From Lysinibacillus cavernae (lineage in GTDB: Bacteria; Bacillota; Bacilli; Bacillales_A; Planococcaceae), in NCBI RefSeq assembly GCF_009724685.1, contig NZ_WMEF01000004.1, positions 124,001 to 188,000 of the forward strand: DNA of 64,000 nucleotides, given 5' to 3'. The notes beneath the pieces were generated by a model. That model was not told where the DNA came from. It searched no databases and saw nothing but the letters and a program-made list of their open reading frames with translations. The first letter of the stretch is position 1; the number at the start of each line of letters is the position of its first letter. The position numbers were made by a program, and so were the translations under genes. Below are positions 34,282 to 43,930 of the stretch, in pieces.

Positions 34282-35190
34282 ATGAAAAAGGATTGGAAAA
34301 TAGGACTACTGGTACTGACATTACTATCACTGCTTCTTGCTGCCTGTAGTGGCAGTGATAAGCCTGCAACAAATGAGAAAACAGTTGCTGAAAAAGAACA
34401 GGTAACAGAAGAAAGTGAGCAACGAATCATTGCTGGTACAGTTGTAGTGGCAGATATTCTAGATAAGCTGGAACTTGATGCAATCGCTGTACCAGAAACG
34501 GAAAAGCAATTAGCAAAACGTTTTGAAGGTCTGCCATCTATCGGTAATGCGATGGAGCCTGATATGGAGATTGTAAAGTCATTGAATCCGACAGAAGTAT
34601 TATCTGTATCGACTTTGGAGTATGATTTACAGGATAAATTTAAGCAGTTGAATATTCCTGTCGACTTTTTAAATTTCCAAAGCGTTGATGCGATGTTAAA
34701 GGAAATCACAACACTTGGTGAACGCTACAATCGTGTAACACAAGCAGAGGAATTAGTGAAGGACCTTCAGAAAAATATCGAAGCGGTTCAAGGTGTAGCT
34801 GCGAATAAAGAAGGTCCTCGTGTTCTAATTTTACTTGGTATTCCAGGAAGCTACTTAGTGGCAACTGAAAACTCTTACGCAGGTGATCTTGTTAAGCGAG
34901 CAGGGGGAATCAATGTCATGGAAGGCCAAGACGCTGAGTATTTATCTTCCAATACAGAGTATCTACATAACAGTAATCCTGATATTATTTTGCGCTTATC
35001 ACATGGCATGCCTGATGAGGTTGTGAAAATGTTCGATGAGGAATTTAAAACGAATGATATTTGGAAACATTTCGATGCAGTCAAAAACGAAAAAGTCTAT
35101 GATTTAGAAGAAGAATTATTCGGGACGACAGCCTCCTTACAGGTACCTAAAGCTTTAGGACAGCTGATGGAAATTTTCTATCGTAAATAG
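34282..35190 (+). CDS. isdE: heme-binding lipoprotein IsdE
   Basis: A 302-residue ABC binding lipoprotein (lipobox LLAAC, Cys22). Candidate axial heme ligands match IsdE: Met91 in GNAMEPDMEIVKSLNP and His241 in RLSHGMPDE. It takes heme from NEAT proteins and gives it to IsdF. The ATG at 34282 has GGGAG upstream. It follows the NEAT gene directly. Confidence 0.92.
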   Translation: MKKDWKIGLLVLTLLSLLLAACSGSDKPATNEKTVAEKEQVTEESEQRIIAGTVVVADILDKLELDAIAVPETEKQLAKRFEGLPSIGNAMEPDMEIVKSLNPTEVLSVSTLEYDLQDKFKQLNIPVDFLNFQSVDAMLKEITTLGERYNRVTQAEELVKDLQKNIEAVQGVAANKEGPRVLILLGIPGSYLVATENSYAGDLVKRAGGINVMEGQDAEYLSSNTEYLHNSNPDIILRLSHGMPDEVVKMFDEEFKTNDIWKHFDAVKNEKVYDLEEELFGTTASLQVPKALGQLMEIFYRK

Positions 35191-35202
35191 TAACTAGAAA
35201 TG

Positions 35203-35246
35203 TCGCTCGTATGATCAGTAGTACTACTTATCATAGAGCGTTTTTC
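35203..35246 (+). terminator. weak terminator between isdE and isdF
   Basis: CGCTC and ATGAT arms pair with ATCAT and GAGCG around a loop, followed by TTTTT. Probably a partial attenuator. Confidence 0.55.
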
Positions 35247-35286
35247 TTATCCATAAGGGAATATAAATAGAAAAAGGAAGTCCAAT

Positions 35287-36252
35287 ATGACAAAAAGAAT
35301 CGTCAGTTTTTTTATTGTAATTGTTTTATTACTTGTGACAATCGTCTATTCAGCAACAACAGGTAGCATTAAAATGGGCTTTTTTGAATTTATAGGGGCG
35401 CTATTTGAGGGAGAAAGTAGCCAAATGGAGGCAATCCGAGATTTACGTTTCCCGCGTATCATTGTAGCATTATTTGCAGGTGCAGCACTTTCAGTTTCTG
35501 GGGTGCTCTTACAATCCGTGATGCGTAATCCACTAGCGGATGCTGGTGTCATCGGTATATCTTCAGGTGCAGCATTTGTACAGCTCTTTATTGTCTCCTT
35601 TTTCCCTGCACTATTTTTTATGACACCTATTTTAGCATTTATGGGTGGTGCTTTGGCTTGTTCTCTTGTATTTGCGCTATCTTGGAAATCTGGCTTGAGT
35701 CCACTTAAATTGATTTTAGTAGGGATTGCCATTAATGCGATGTTTACAGGATTAACAGAGGCACTTATTAGCTTAGGTGGTTCCTTGAATACGTCGGCAT
35801 CCAGTGTAATTGGTTCTAATTTAACTATGCGTACATGGAAAGATGTCTCTACAATTGTGACATATGGGACAATTGGATTGATAGGTGCTTTTGCTTTATA
35901 TAGTTGGTGTAATCTTCTTGTACTGCAAGACAAAACAGTGAAAAGTTTAGGGTTCCAAGTAGCACGTGCACGTTTGCTTATTGCAGCTTTCGCCGTGTTA
36001 TTAGCAGCTGTTTCAGTGGTCGTCGCAGGCGTTATTTCATTTGTTGGGCTATTAGTGCCTCATATTGCTCGTCGCCTAGTTGGACATGATCATCTAGTGC
36101 TCATTCCATTCACGGCATTGGCGGGTGCACTGTTAATTTTAGTGGCAGATACGATTGGTCGTACAATTGTTGCACCTATCGAAATTCCAGCCTCAACGAT
36201 TATGGCAATTATCGGTGGTCCCTTCTTAATATTCTTATTACGAAAAGAGTGA
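35287..36252 (+). CDS. isdF: heme ABC transporter permease IsdF
   Basis: A 321-residue FecCD/BtuC-family permease with about nine or ten spans. RFPRIIVALFAGAALSVSG and GVLLQSVMRNPLADAG are textbook motifs, as is ISFVGLLVPHIARRLVGHDH. Homodimer expected. Followed 6 bases later by its ATPase gene. Confidence 0.93.
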   Translation: MTKRIVSFFIVIVLLLVTIVYSATTGSIKMGFFEFIGALFEGESSQMEAIRDLRFPRIIVALFAGAALSVSGVLLQSVMRNPLADAGVIGISSGAAFVQLFIVSFFPALFFMTPILAFMGGALACSLVFALSWKSGLSPLKLILVGIAINAMFTGLTEALISLGGSLNTSASSVIGSNLTMRTWKDVSTIVTYGTIGLIGAFALYSWCNLLVLQDKTVKSLGFQVARARLLIAAFAVLLAAVSVVVAGVISFVGLLVPHIARRLVGHDHLVLIPFTALAGALLILVADTIGRTIVAPIEIPASTIMAIIGGPFLIFLLRKE

Positions 36253-36258
36253 CGAAAC

Positions 36259-37029
36259 ATGGATATACAAGACATCATTGTATCGCATGATAATACACGT
36301 AACCATTTAAATGGCGTTTCAACAACGATTGTAAAAGGTAACATTACAACAATCATTGGTCCGAATGGTTGTGGGAAATCAACATTATTAAGTGTCATTT
36401 CTCGCCTTCATTCACCCAAATCAGGAAATGTCTTATTAGAAAATAAAGATTTACTGCACTACAAGCCGAAAGAATTTGCTAAAAAACTTGCCATCGTCTA
36501 TCAACAAAATGATATACCAAAGGATTTAACAATCGAAAAGTTAGTTGGTTTCGGTCGTTTGCCTCATCAAACCATGCTGAAAAAAAATCACGATGAAGAC
36601 GCAAAAGCAATTGATTGGGCACTTACCTGTACAAATCTACACCAGAAACGCACAACCAATTTAGAGGCATTATCAGGTGGAGAACGGCAGCGTGTGTGGA
36701 TTGCTATGGCATTAGCACAACAATCAGAAATATTGTGTTTGGATGAACCAACAACCTATTTGGATATTTACTATCAAATAGAATTGCTAGAACTTGTAAA
36801 AACATTAAATGAACAGCATGGATTAACCATTATCATGGTGCTTCATGATATTAATCAAGCCATTCGCTATAGTGACCATATTATTCTGATGAAGGAAGGT
36901 CAAATTTTCGCAGAAGGTGAACCACGTGAGGTAATTACCAAACAAGTAATTAAAGAGGTCTATGGGGTCGATGCGATATTTAATGAAGATAAACAGCTTG
37001 GCTATTATATGTTGCCAGTGGGGATATAA
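36259..37029 (+). CDS. heme/iron ABC transporter ATPase
   Basis: A 256-residue FepC-type ATPase. Walker A GPNGCGKST (34-42), signature LSGGERQR, Walker B ILCLDEPTTYLDI and H-loop VLHDIN. S. aureus isd lacks a dedicated ATPase gene directly at this spot (FhuC serves several systems), whereas Bacillus and Listeria-type operons include one, as here. Confidence 0.92.
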   Translation: MDIQDIIVSHDNTRNHLNGVSTTIVKGNITTIIGPNGCGKSTLLSVISRLHSPKSGNVLLENKDLLHYKPKEFAKKLAIVYQQNDIPKDLTIEKLVGFGRLPHQTMLKKNHDEDAKAIDWALTCTNLHQKRTTNLEALSGGERQRVWIAMALAQQSEILCLDEPTTYLDIYYQIELLELVKTLNEQHGLTIIMVLHDINQAIRYSDHIILMKEGQIFAEGEPREVITKQVIKEVYGVDAIFNEDKQLGYYMLPVGI

Positions 37030-37041
37030 GATGGTGATAGG

Positions 37042-37836
37042 ATGAAAAAGAAGGCTTCAAAGTTGTTAACATTTCTGTATTTAGGCGTATTTTTATTTTC
37101 TGCATTTTCATTAGCTAAGTATCTATATACGTACTACGAAACGTCAAAATCTTTAAAGGAAGTACAAGCCATTTATCAAGCCACATTGACAGCTATTGAA
37201 GAGCAGCCATCAGATCAAATAGTGGAAAATCAAATGACGGATGGCGAATCAACCTTATCTATAAGACCACAGTTTAATGAATTATTAGCGATCAATCCTA
37301 ATATCGTTGGATGGATTTCAGTAGATGGGACAAAGCTGAATAATCCGATACTACAAGCTGACAATAATGATTTCTATTTAAACCATAACTTTAAAGATCA
37401 GGAAAGTCGTGCAGGTAGCGTCTTTATGGATTATCGGAATAATACTCTTGATATGAACCAAAACACGATTTTGTATGGTCATGCAATGAAGAACGATACG
37501 ATGTTCGGTAGTTTAAATAATTATTTAAAGCAAGACTATGTGGATGAACATCCAATCATCTATCTAGATACCTTATATGAAGGCTATGATATTGAAGTAT
37601 TTGCTGCTTATGAGACAACAATTGATTTCTATTATATTGAAACTGATTTTAAAAGCAGAGAGGCTTACCAACAATTTTTAGAGGAGGTTCAAGAACGATC
37701 TTCCATTCAAATGAACGTCGGTATAAGCCCAGACGATAAAATACTAACTTTATCTACTTGTAAGGACTCTGTCATGAGTGACGATCATCGTTTTGTCGTT
37801 CAAGGGAAATTAGTAAAACGTTCAGACGTAAAATAG
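37042..37836 (+). CDS. srtB: class B sortase
   Basis: A 264-residue transpeptidase that should attach the NPQTS-bearing IsdC-like protein to peptidoglycan. N-terminal membrane anchor 8-30; catalytic His147 (LYGHAM), Cys240 (LSTCKD) and Arg250 (DDHRFVV). The only sorting signal seen in the window is in the first gene of the same operon. A terminator follows immediately. Confidence 0.95.
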   Translation: MKKKASKLLTFLYLGVFLFSAFSLAKYLYTYYETSKSLKEVQAIYQATLTAIEEQPSDQIVENQMTDGESTLSIRPQFNELLAINPNIVGWISVDGTKLNNPILQADNNDFYLNHNFKDQESRAGSVFMDYRNNTLDMNQNTILYGHAMKNDTMFGSLNNYLKQDYVDEHPIIYLDTLYEGYDIEVFAAYETTIDFYYIETDFKSREAYQQFLEEVQERSSIQMNVGISPDDKILTLSTCKDSVMSDDHRFVVQGKLVKRSDVK

Positions 37837-37872
37837 AAAAGGATGTACCGATTACTCGGACATCCTTTTTAT
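37837..37872 (+). terminator. terminator of the isd operon
   Basis: AAAGGATGTACCGA pairs with TCGGACATCCTTT, followed by T-run. Confidence 0.85.
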
Positions 37873-37891
37873 TTATAAATTAGTTCTTTTT

Positions 37892-37944
37892 AATTACTTG
37901 ACGTAACTTAATTATTAATATATAGTAAGTTACAGAAAGTAATT
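37892..37944. promoter_or_regulatory. two-part inverted repeat upstream of yceI
   Basis: AATTACTT (37892-37899) and AAGTAATT (37937-37944) flank GTAACTTA (37903-37910) and TAAGTTAC (37926-37933). This is a nested dyad 53 bases long. It resembles operators of MarR/HxlR redox-sensing regulators, but the regulator is unknown. Confidence 0.5.
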
Positions 37945-38096
37945 GATTACTTTTCGTAATCAAAGATGTGTAAAGAACAAAGTAACTACAAATGTTTATC
38001 CTATTAAATTTAGGGTAACATAATGACAGTAGTTGCTTCATATTTTAGAATATATCTCGAAATCGAGATAAAATCAACTTATTGGAGGAATTTATA

Positions 38097-38624
38097 ATGG
38101 CAAAATGGAACATTGATTTAGGACACTCAGCAATTAACTTTCAAGTAAAACACATGATGGTATCAAAAGTTAAAGGTGTATTTGACACGTACTCAGCAGA
38201 CATTGAGGCAGCAGATCTTGCAGATTTAACAACTGCTAACATTAGCTTTACAATCGATCCAGCAAGCATTAACACGCGTAGTGAAGATCGCGATAATCAT
38301 TTAAAGGCAGAAGATTTCTTTGATGCTGAAAAATATCCAACAATTACATTTAAATCGACAAACATTGCAAAAAAATCAGGCGATGAATATGCAGTAACTG
38401 GTGATTTAACAATTAAAGACGTTACAAAATCAGTAACATTTGATACAGAGTTTAATGGAAAAGGTACAAATCCATGGGGGCAAGAAGTTTACGGTTTTGA
38501 AGCTGAAACAACGATTAATCGTGAAGACTTTGGCCTAACTTGGAACGCAGCATTAGAAACTGGTGGTGTTCTTGTTGGGAAAGATATTAAAATAACTGTT
38601 GAACTAGAAATTAACCCAGCTTAA
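38097..38624 (+). CDS. yceI: YceI-family lipid-binding protein
   Basis: A 175-residue YceI domain: WNIDLGHSAINFQVKHMMVS at the start, SRSEDRD-like NTRSEDRDNHLK, then FFDAEKYPTITFKST. The lipocalin-like barrel binds isoprenoid chains in homologues. No signal peptide is visible, so it is cytosolic as in other Firmicutes. The start at 38097 has TTGGAGGA upstream. Single gene with its own terminator. Confidence 0.93.
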   Translation: MAKWNIDLGHSAINFQVKHMMVSKVKGVFDTYSADIEAADLADLTTANISFTIDPASINTRSEDRDNHLKAEDFFDAEKYPTITFKSTNIAKKSGDEYAVTGDLTIKDVTKSVTFDTEFNGKGTNPWGQEVYGFEAETTINREDFGLTWNAALETGGVLVGKDIKITVELEINPA

Positions 38625-38640
38625 TAATAGATTTTTTCAG

Positions 38641-38672
38641 GCATGCTTGAGTAGATTTCAAGCATGCTTTTT
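38641..38672 (+). terminator. terminator of yceI
   Basis: GCATGCTTGA pairs with TCAAGCATGC, followed by TTTTT. Confidence 0.85.
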
Positions 38673-38721
38673 ATATGAACTAATATATATACTTTTTCAT
38701 TTTACATTATAGTATTGATGT

Positions 38722-38769
38722 TTTACTAAAAATTACCAACAAATAAGTTTCTTGCATATTTTTAGTAAA
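38722..38769. repeat. 12-bp perfect inverted repeat before the epimerase gene
   Basis: TTTACTAAAAAT (38722-38733) and ATTTTTAGTAAA (38758-38769) with a 24-base spacer lie 40 bases ahead of the gene. A possible operator. Confidence 0.45.
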
Positions 38770-38810
38770 TACTGCATATAAATCATCATATTGTTTTTGG
38801 GGGCGATAGG

Positions 38811-39752
38811 ATGAATGTATTAGTGACAGGTGGCTATGGTTTTATTGGCAGTGCGGTAGGTAGGCGCTTTTTTGAAGAAGGTGCGACAATTTATATTATT
38901 GATAATTTAAGTACAGGTCATTTACGGAATGTTGACTTTGAGCATAAATCCTATCTATTAAATGTTGAGGATGAGGTTTGTGAGCATCTTTTTAAAGAAA
39001 CAAACTTTGATGTAGTCATCCATTGTGCAGCACAAACAAGCGTTCAACAATCCATCCAAGAGCCAGTAAAAGATATCTTGACAAATATAGTTGGGCTCAG
39101 CCAAATGCTTTTTTTATCATCCAAATATAAGGTAAAACATTTCGTATTTGCCTCCTCAGCTTCTGTTTATGGGGATAGTCACTATCCTCCATTAGAAGAA
39201 TCAGATGTCTGCGAACCGATATCCATGTATGGACTAAACAAGAGCATTGGAGAAACCTATTGTGAGAAATGGCAAAAAGATTATCGTTTGCCCATTCTTA
39301 TTTACCGATTTGCTAATGTTTTTGGTCCAAGGCAACAAATGCAAGGCGAAGCAGCTGTTATCCCAAGTATGTTAAAAAGTAGCATTTCAGGCAAACCCTT
39401 TACGATTTTTGGTGATGGTGAACAAACACGTGATTTCATTTATGTAGATGATATTGCAGATGCTATTTATGCTGGTGTAACGGCACGTTTGCAAGGTACG
39501 TATAATGTATCTACAAATGAGGCTTGGTCTATTCACCAAGTCATCTTACTACTTCAACATTTAAATCACCCACTTGAAATTCAATATGCCCCAGTACGAG
39601 AGGGAGATATTGAACATTCATTTTTAAATAATGACAAATTAGCCAAGGCAATTGGCTGGAGACCTAAAACTTCTTTTGCAGAGGGAATTGAACGTACATT
39701 GCATGCGTTACAAGATGAAAAATTAGCCGAAATCCAACAAAAGAGTGGATGA
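38811..39752 (+). CDS. NAD-dependent sugar epimerase/dehydratase (GalE-like)
   Basis: A 313-residue extended short-chain dehydrogenase. NAD-binding GGYGFIGS (7-14), Ser115-117 region (FASSASVYGD), catalytic Tyr140-x3-Lys144 (YGLNK), and the GDGEQTRDFIYVDDIADAI motif of nucleotide-sugar 4-epimerases. Substrate is probably a UDP-sugar for wall polymer or polysaccharide. No polysaccharide gene adjoins it. Confidence 0.9.
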   Translation: MNVLVTGGYGFIGSAVGRRFFEEGATIYIIDNLSTGHLRNVDFEHKSYLLNVEDEVCEHLFKETNFDVVIHCAAQTSVQQSIQEPVKDILTNIVGLSQMLFLSSKYKVKHFVFASSASVYGDSHYPPLEESDVCEPISMYGLNKSIGETYCEKWQKDYRLPILIYRFANVFGPRQQMQGEAAVIPSMLKSSISGKPFTIFGDGEQTRDFIYVDDIADAIYAGVTARLQGTYNVSTNEAWSIHQVILLLQHLNHPLEIQYAPVREGDIEHSFLNNDKLAKAIGWRPKTSFAEGIERTLHALQDEKLAEIQQKSG

Positions 39753-39764
39753 AGAACGTATTTA

Positions 39765-39795
39765 GGCATATTACACACAGTAATATGTCTTTTTC
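39765..39795 (+). terminator. terminator of the epimerase gene
   Basis: GGCATATTA pairs with TAATATGTC, followed by TTTTT. Confidence 0.75.
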
Positions 39796-39850
39796 TATGT
39801 CTATAGTATAATAATTCATTAAAGAAATGGTTGTGGACGGAGGCTTACAT

Positions 39851-41128
39851 ATGCTTGTAGATTTTAGAGTGAAAAATTGTTTAAGTTATAAAGAGGATAC
39901 GTTATTTTCAATGGTAGCGGGAAGTCGTCTTCGAAAATGGAAGGACACCCATACATTACAATTTGATTCACTTCGTCTGGTGAAAAGTGCATTTATTTTT
40001 GGACCCAATGGTAGTGGAAAATCTAATCTTTTTACGGCTATCAAAGTATTACGTTCCTTACTTTTTAATTTTGAAAGTTTAAATAATGTGAAACAGTTAC
40101 GTCTACCCTATCAACCGTTTAAGTTAGGACGGCATCAGGGCAAATCAACAGAGTTTATGATATCGCTTTTTTTAGATGGAGCCTTATATGACTATGAAAT
40201 ACAGTATAATGCTTCTCAAGTTTTGTATGAGCGACTTGTGAAAACAAATAAGTCGGATAAAGAAGAACTGTTTGTTAGACAATGGGATGGTACTGAATAT
40301 TCATATGAAACAGCACAAACGACAGCACAGGAATTAACAAAATATACACGTAACAATACAGCCTTTTTATCCGTATTACATGTTTTTAATGACGCGGATG
40401 CCTTAAAGATATTCGATTGGTTTTTACATAAAATTCTGTTTCTAGATGAAGCAAATCGGTTATCAAGTCATCCTCTAATTCGTAAACTTGAAGAGGAGCC
40501 TTTTAAAAAAGAGGTAATCAAGCTCCTTAAAATTGCAGATTTTTCAATTCAAGATGTTACTGCCAGACGTGTGGAACGCAGAGAGAAAAATACGATCGGC
40601 TATGAGTTTGATACGCCTGAGGTGATTCAAGAAGTAGATATTGATCTGCATTATCTATCATTCGATGAATCAGGCGCACCAATAGGAACGGAAACGATTA
40701 ATTGGACGATGGATTCAAAGGGTACCGTGCGAATGTTACATTTAGCCTGTGTGATGGTCGATTCTTACAATAAAGGAAAAACTATTTTCATTGACGAATT
40801 CGATACGGCATTTCATGTGTCGATTTGTGAGTTTTTAATGGCCATTATGAACAGCAAACGTAATATGTGTAATCAATTTGTCGTGACGAGTCATGAAATA
40901 GAATTGCTTGATCAACCACTGCGTTCCGATCAAATTTGGTTTGTTAATAAAAGCTTTAAAAATGAATCTGAACTTTACTCCTTATTTGATTTTGCAGATT
41001 TACAAAAGAAACGTGGAGATCTTTCATATGCGAAACGCTATTTGAAAGGGGAGTTTGGCGCAACACCAGTTATCAATGAATATTTATCTGAACAATATTT
41101 AGAAGAGACGGAGGTATTTGAGCAGTGA
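39851..41128 (+). CDS. AAA/ABC-type ATPase of an RloA/AbiL-like defence pair
   Basis: A 425-residue SMC/OLD-like ATPase (COG1106 type). LVDFRVKNCLSYKEDTLFSM opens the domain. Walker A GPNGSGKS at 51-58; Walker B KTIFIDEFDTAFH; H-loop FVVTSHEIELLD. An inserted helical region lies between. The start at 39851 has GGAGG 7 bases upstream. It overlaps the RloB-type gene by 4 bases (GTGA). ATPase plus TOPRIM partners such as RloAB, AbiL and PARIS act against phages. Defence function here is inferred from family and pairing. Confidence 0.85.
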   Translation: MLVDFRVKNCLSYKEDTLFSMVAGSRLRKWKDTHTLQFDSLRLVKSAFIFGPNGSGKSNLFTAIKVLRSLLFNFESLNNVKQLRLPYQPFKLGRHQGKSTEFMISLFLDGALYDYEIQYNASQVLYERLVKTNKSDKEELFVRQWDGTEYSYETAQTTAQELTKYTRNNTAFLSVLHVFNDADALKIFDWFLHKILFLDEANRLSSHPLIRKLEEEPFKKEVIKLLKIADFSIQDVTARRVERREKNTIGYEFDTPEVIQEVDIDLHYLSFDESGAPIGTETINWTMDSKGTVRMLHLACVMVDSYNKGKTIFIDEFDTAFHVSICEFLMAIMNSKRNMCNQFVVTSHEIELLDQPLRSDQIWFVNKSFKNESELYSLFDFADLQKKRGDLSYAKRYLKGEFGATPVINEYLSEQYLEETEVFEQ

Positions 41129-41700
41129 GAGTACGTCAACAAGGGAGCCGAACACTGCGTAAAACCATTTTAATTTATTGTGAAGGTGAAACGGAACGCA
41201 TTTATTTTGAGCAAATGCGTATTTTAAAACGCTCTAAATTGGTAAGTGTCAAAATAAAAAACGTCAAACGTTCAGCGATCAAGCTTGCCCAACACGCTTA
41301 TCGGGATTCCAGTTATCAATATTTTGATGAGGTTTGGATTGTTTTTGATAAGGATGATTTAACCGAAAAGCAATTAGAAGAGGTTAATGATTTTTGTGAG
41401 GAGAAAAATATTCATATTGCTTATACAAATGAAGCATTTGAATTGTGGTTACTGTTGCATTTTGAAGAAGTGGACAGTTCAGAAAAATATCCTCGCGCTG
41501 TTTTAAATGACAAAATGGAACAGCATCTTGGTGTGAGTCGTTATTTTCGTCATAAGGCTGATGAGACCATCATTGCCCCGATTGCATTACGACATGAGGT
41601 AGCGATTAAGAACTGCACAGACATGATGGCTCTTCGAAAGACGGAGAGCCGTGACAACCCTTACTGTAACATACATGAAATGATACGATACATATTTTAA
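41125..41700 (+). CDS. RloB-domain TOPRIM-like protein
   Basis: A 191-residue RloB protein. The conserved YCEGETE (Glu20, Glu24) and FDKDD (75-78) form a TOPRIM-like metal site. NEAFELWLLLHFE (102-114) is the RloB signature. It is likely a nuclease effector controlled by the preceding ATPase. GTG start overlapping its partner. Confidence 0.88.
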   Translation: MRVRQQGSRTLRKTILIYCEGETERIYFEQMRILKRSKLVSVKIKNVKRSAIKLAQHAYRDSSYQYFDEVWIVFDKDDLTEKQLEEVNDFCEEKNIHIAYTNEAFELWLLLHFEEVDSSEKYPRAVLNDKMEQHLGVSRYFRHKADETIIAPIALRHEVAIKNCTDMMALRKTESRDNPYCNIHEMIRYIF

Positions 41701-41703
41701 GGA

Positions 41704-41743
41704 TAAGTAGGTTCTCTATTTTTGAATAGAAACCTACTTTTTC
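41704..41743 (+). terminator. terminator of the RloAB-type pair
   Basis: AAGTAGGTT and AACCTACTT arms around a loop with further pairing, followed by TTTTT. Confidence 0.8.
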
Positions 41744-41841
41744 TTTGGACGTAAAGCTTTGTTGAAAAGAAAGCATGTTTATTTCTCAACAACATATAGT
41801 GTATATTGAGCGAAATCAGTAAATGTATGAAAGGGGATTGC

Positions 41842-43908
41842 GTGGATAACTCAAAGTCGAATCAACGCAAAAATACAGAGGAAAATGCAAAGGATCATCA
41901 ACTAGAGCCGTTTCGTGTCGAGAATGAGGGCACGAAAATGACAACGAATCAGGGGCTAAGGGTGTCCAATGATGAGGATTCGTTAAAGGCAGGCGTTCGC
42001 GGTCCAACAATTATGGAGGATTTTCATCTTAGAGAGAAAATTACGCATTTTGACCATGAACGAATTCCTGAACGTGTAGTGCATGCAAGAGGTTTTGCAG
42101 CTCACGGTGAGTTTGAATTGTATGAATCCATGAGGGAGTATACAAAAGCAGGTTTTTTACAGAACCCAAAAAAGAAAACGCCTGTTTTTGTCAGATTCTC
42201 TACAGTAGTAGGGAGCTTGGGGTCGATGGATACAGCTCGAGATGTTCGCGGGTTTGCTACGAAATTTTATACGGATGAAGGAAATTATGATTTAGTGGGC
42301 AATAATATCCCAGTCTTCTTTATTCAAGATGCCATTAAGTTCCCAGATTTAATTCATGCAGTAAAACCAGAGCCACACAATGATATGCCACAAGCAGCAT
42401 CTGCACACGATACTTTTTGGGATTTTGTAGCCAGTAATCAGGAAATTGCTCATATGGTAATGTGGGTGATGTCTGACCGCGCCATTCCTCGAAGTTTTCG
42501 AATGATGGAGGGCTTTGGTGTACACGCATTCCGTTTCGTCAATGACAAGGGAAAATCGAGATTTGTGAAATTCCATTGGAAGCCTGTGTTAGGCGTGCAT
42601 TCACTTGTCTGGGATGAAGCGCAGATAATTGCTGGAAAGGACCCAGATTTTCAACGACGGGATTTATGGGAAGCCATTGAAATTGGAGATTACCCAGAAT
42701 TTGAGTTAGGTGTACAAATACTTGAACCTGAAGATGAATTTAAATTTGATTTTGATATTTTAGATGCAACAAAGCTTTGGCCAGAGGAACTGGTGCCAGT
42801 GAAGAAGATAGGAAAGATGACATTAAATCGAAATGTGGATAATGTCTTTGCTGAAACAGAACAAGTCGCCTTCCATCCCGGAAATGTTGTTCCAGGCATT
42901 GACTTTACAAATGATCCACTGTTACAAGGACGACTCTTCTCGTATTTAGATACACAGTTAATTCGTCTAGGGGGCCCAAACTTTGCAGAAATTCCTATCA
43001 ATCGCCCTATTTGTCCCGTGCATAATAATCAGCGTAATGGCTTTAGTCGACAGACTATTAATTTAGGTAGGGTTAGCTATCATAAAAATTCACTGGCAAA
43101 TAATACACCAGCTACTTCCACTGCAAGGGAGGGTGGATATGTTCATTATGAAACAAAGGTTGAGGGACGAATTACTAGAGCTCGGAGTAAATCCTTTGAC
43201 GATCATTTTTCACAAGCAAGGCTCTTTTGGAACAGTATGTCTCCACCTGAAAAACAACATATTATAGATGCATTTAGCTTTGAAGTGGGAAAAGTGAAAA
43301 GTAAATCAGTTCGTCAGCAAGTGGTAGATATGTTTGTCCATGTGGATAAAGCAATGGCTACAACAGTGGCTGACAATGTTGGCGTTAATCGCCCTAGTGG
43401 AGAACAATCCAAGGTAACAGCCTCTTCACCTGCACTTAGTCAAGCGAATACCATTAAATTACCATATACCCTTAAAGTAGGTGTCCTAATCGGTGATGGT
43501 TTTGATGCAAATGAGGTCGGTGAAGTATTGAAATATTTAACAAGACAAGGTGTACGTTACAGCATTATCTCTGATCGACTTGGGGTAGTGACAGGTAATA
43601 ATGGTGTTCAATTAACGGCTAGTGACACATTTATCACAACCGATGCAGTATTATTTGACTCGTTATACGTTGTTGGTGTAAAGGCAAGCAATCAGGCAAA
43701 ATTCAATACACATATCGTCAATTATATTAATGAAGCATACCGCCATTATAAGCCGATTGGATTTGCTACTACTGGCACAACATTTTTCAATATGTCGAAT
43801 GCTAATGTAGGACCAGGTATTGTGTTAGCTACTGGTAACAAAGATTTTGCGAAAAAGTTTGTAGACGCCATTGCCCAACAACGATTTTGGCAACGAAATA
43901 TTTATTAA
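41842..43908 (+). CDS. katE: large-subunit catalase
   Basis: A 688-residue heme catalase (hydroperoxidase II type) that breaks down H2O2. Distal His about 81 (RVVHARGFAAHG), the Asn in DLVGNNIPVFF, and proximal Tyr in RLFSYLDTQL. The C-terminal about 130 residues (KVGVLIGDGFD onward) form the DJ-1/PfpI-like domain of clade II enzymes. The frame opens at a TTG at 41806, but the GTG at 41842 has AAGGGGA just before it. Transcribed alone. Confidence 0.93.
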   Translation: MDNSKSNQRKNTEENAKDHQLEPFRVENEGTKMTTNQGLRVSNDEDSLKAGVRGPTIMEDFHLREKITHFDHERIPERVVHARGFAAHGEFELYESMREYTKAGFLQNPKKKTPVFVRFSTVVGSLGSMDTARDVRGFATKFYTDEGNYDLVGNNIPVFFIQDAIKFPDLIHAVKPEPHNDMPQAASAHDTFWDFVASNQEIAHMVMWVMSDRAIPRSFRMMEGFGVHAFRFVNDKGKSRFVKFHWKPVLGVHSLVWDEAQIIAGKDPDFQRRDLWEAIEIGDYPEFELGVQILEPEDEFKFDFDILDATKLWPEELVPVKKIGKMTLNRNVDNVFAETEQVAFHPGNVVPGIDFTNDPLLQGRLFSYLDTQLIRLGGPNFAEIPINRPICPVHNNQRNGFSRQTINLGRVSYHKNSLANNTPATSTAREGGYVHYETKVEGRITRARSKSFDDHFSQARLFWNSMSPPEKQHIIDAFSFEVGKVKSKSVRQQVVDMFVHVDKAMATTVADNVGVNRPSGEQSKVTASSPALSQANTIKLPYTLKVGVLIGDGFDANEVGEVLKYLTRQGVRYSIISDRLGVVTGNNGVQLTASDTFITTDAVLFDSLYVVGVKASNQAKFNTHIVNYINEAYRHYKPIGFATTGTTFFNMSNANVGPGIVLATGNKDFAKKFVDAIAQQRFWQRNIY

Positions 43909-43930
43909 ACAAATCTATCTATGAGAATCA

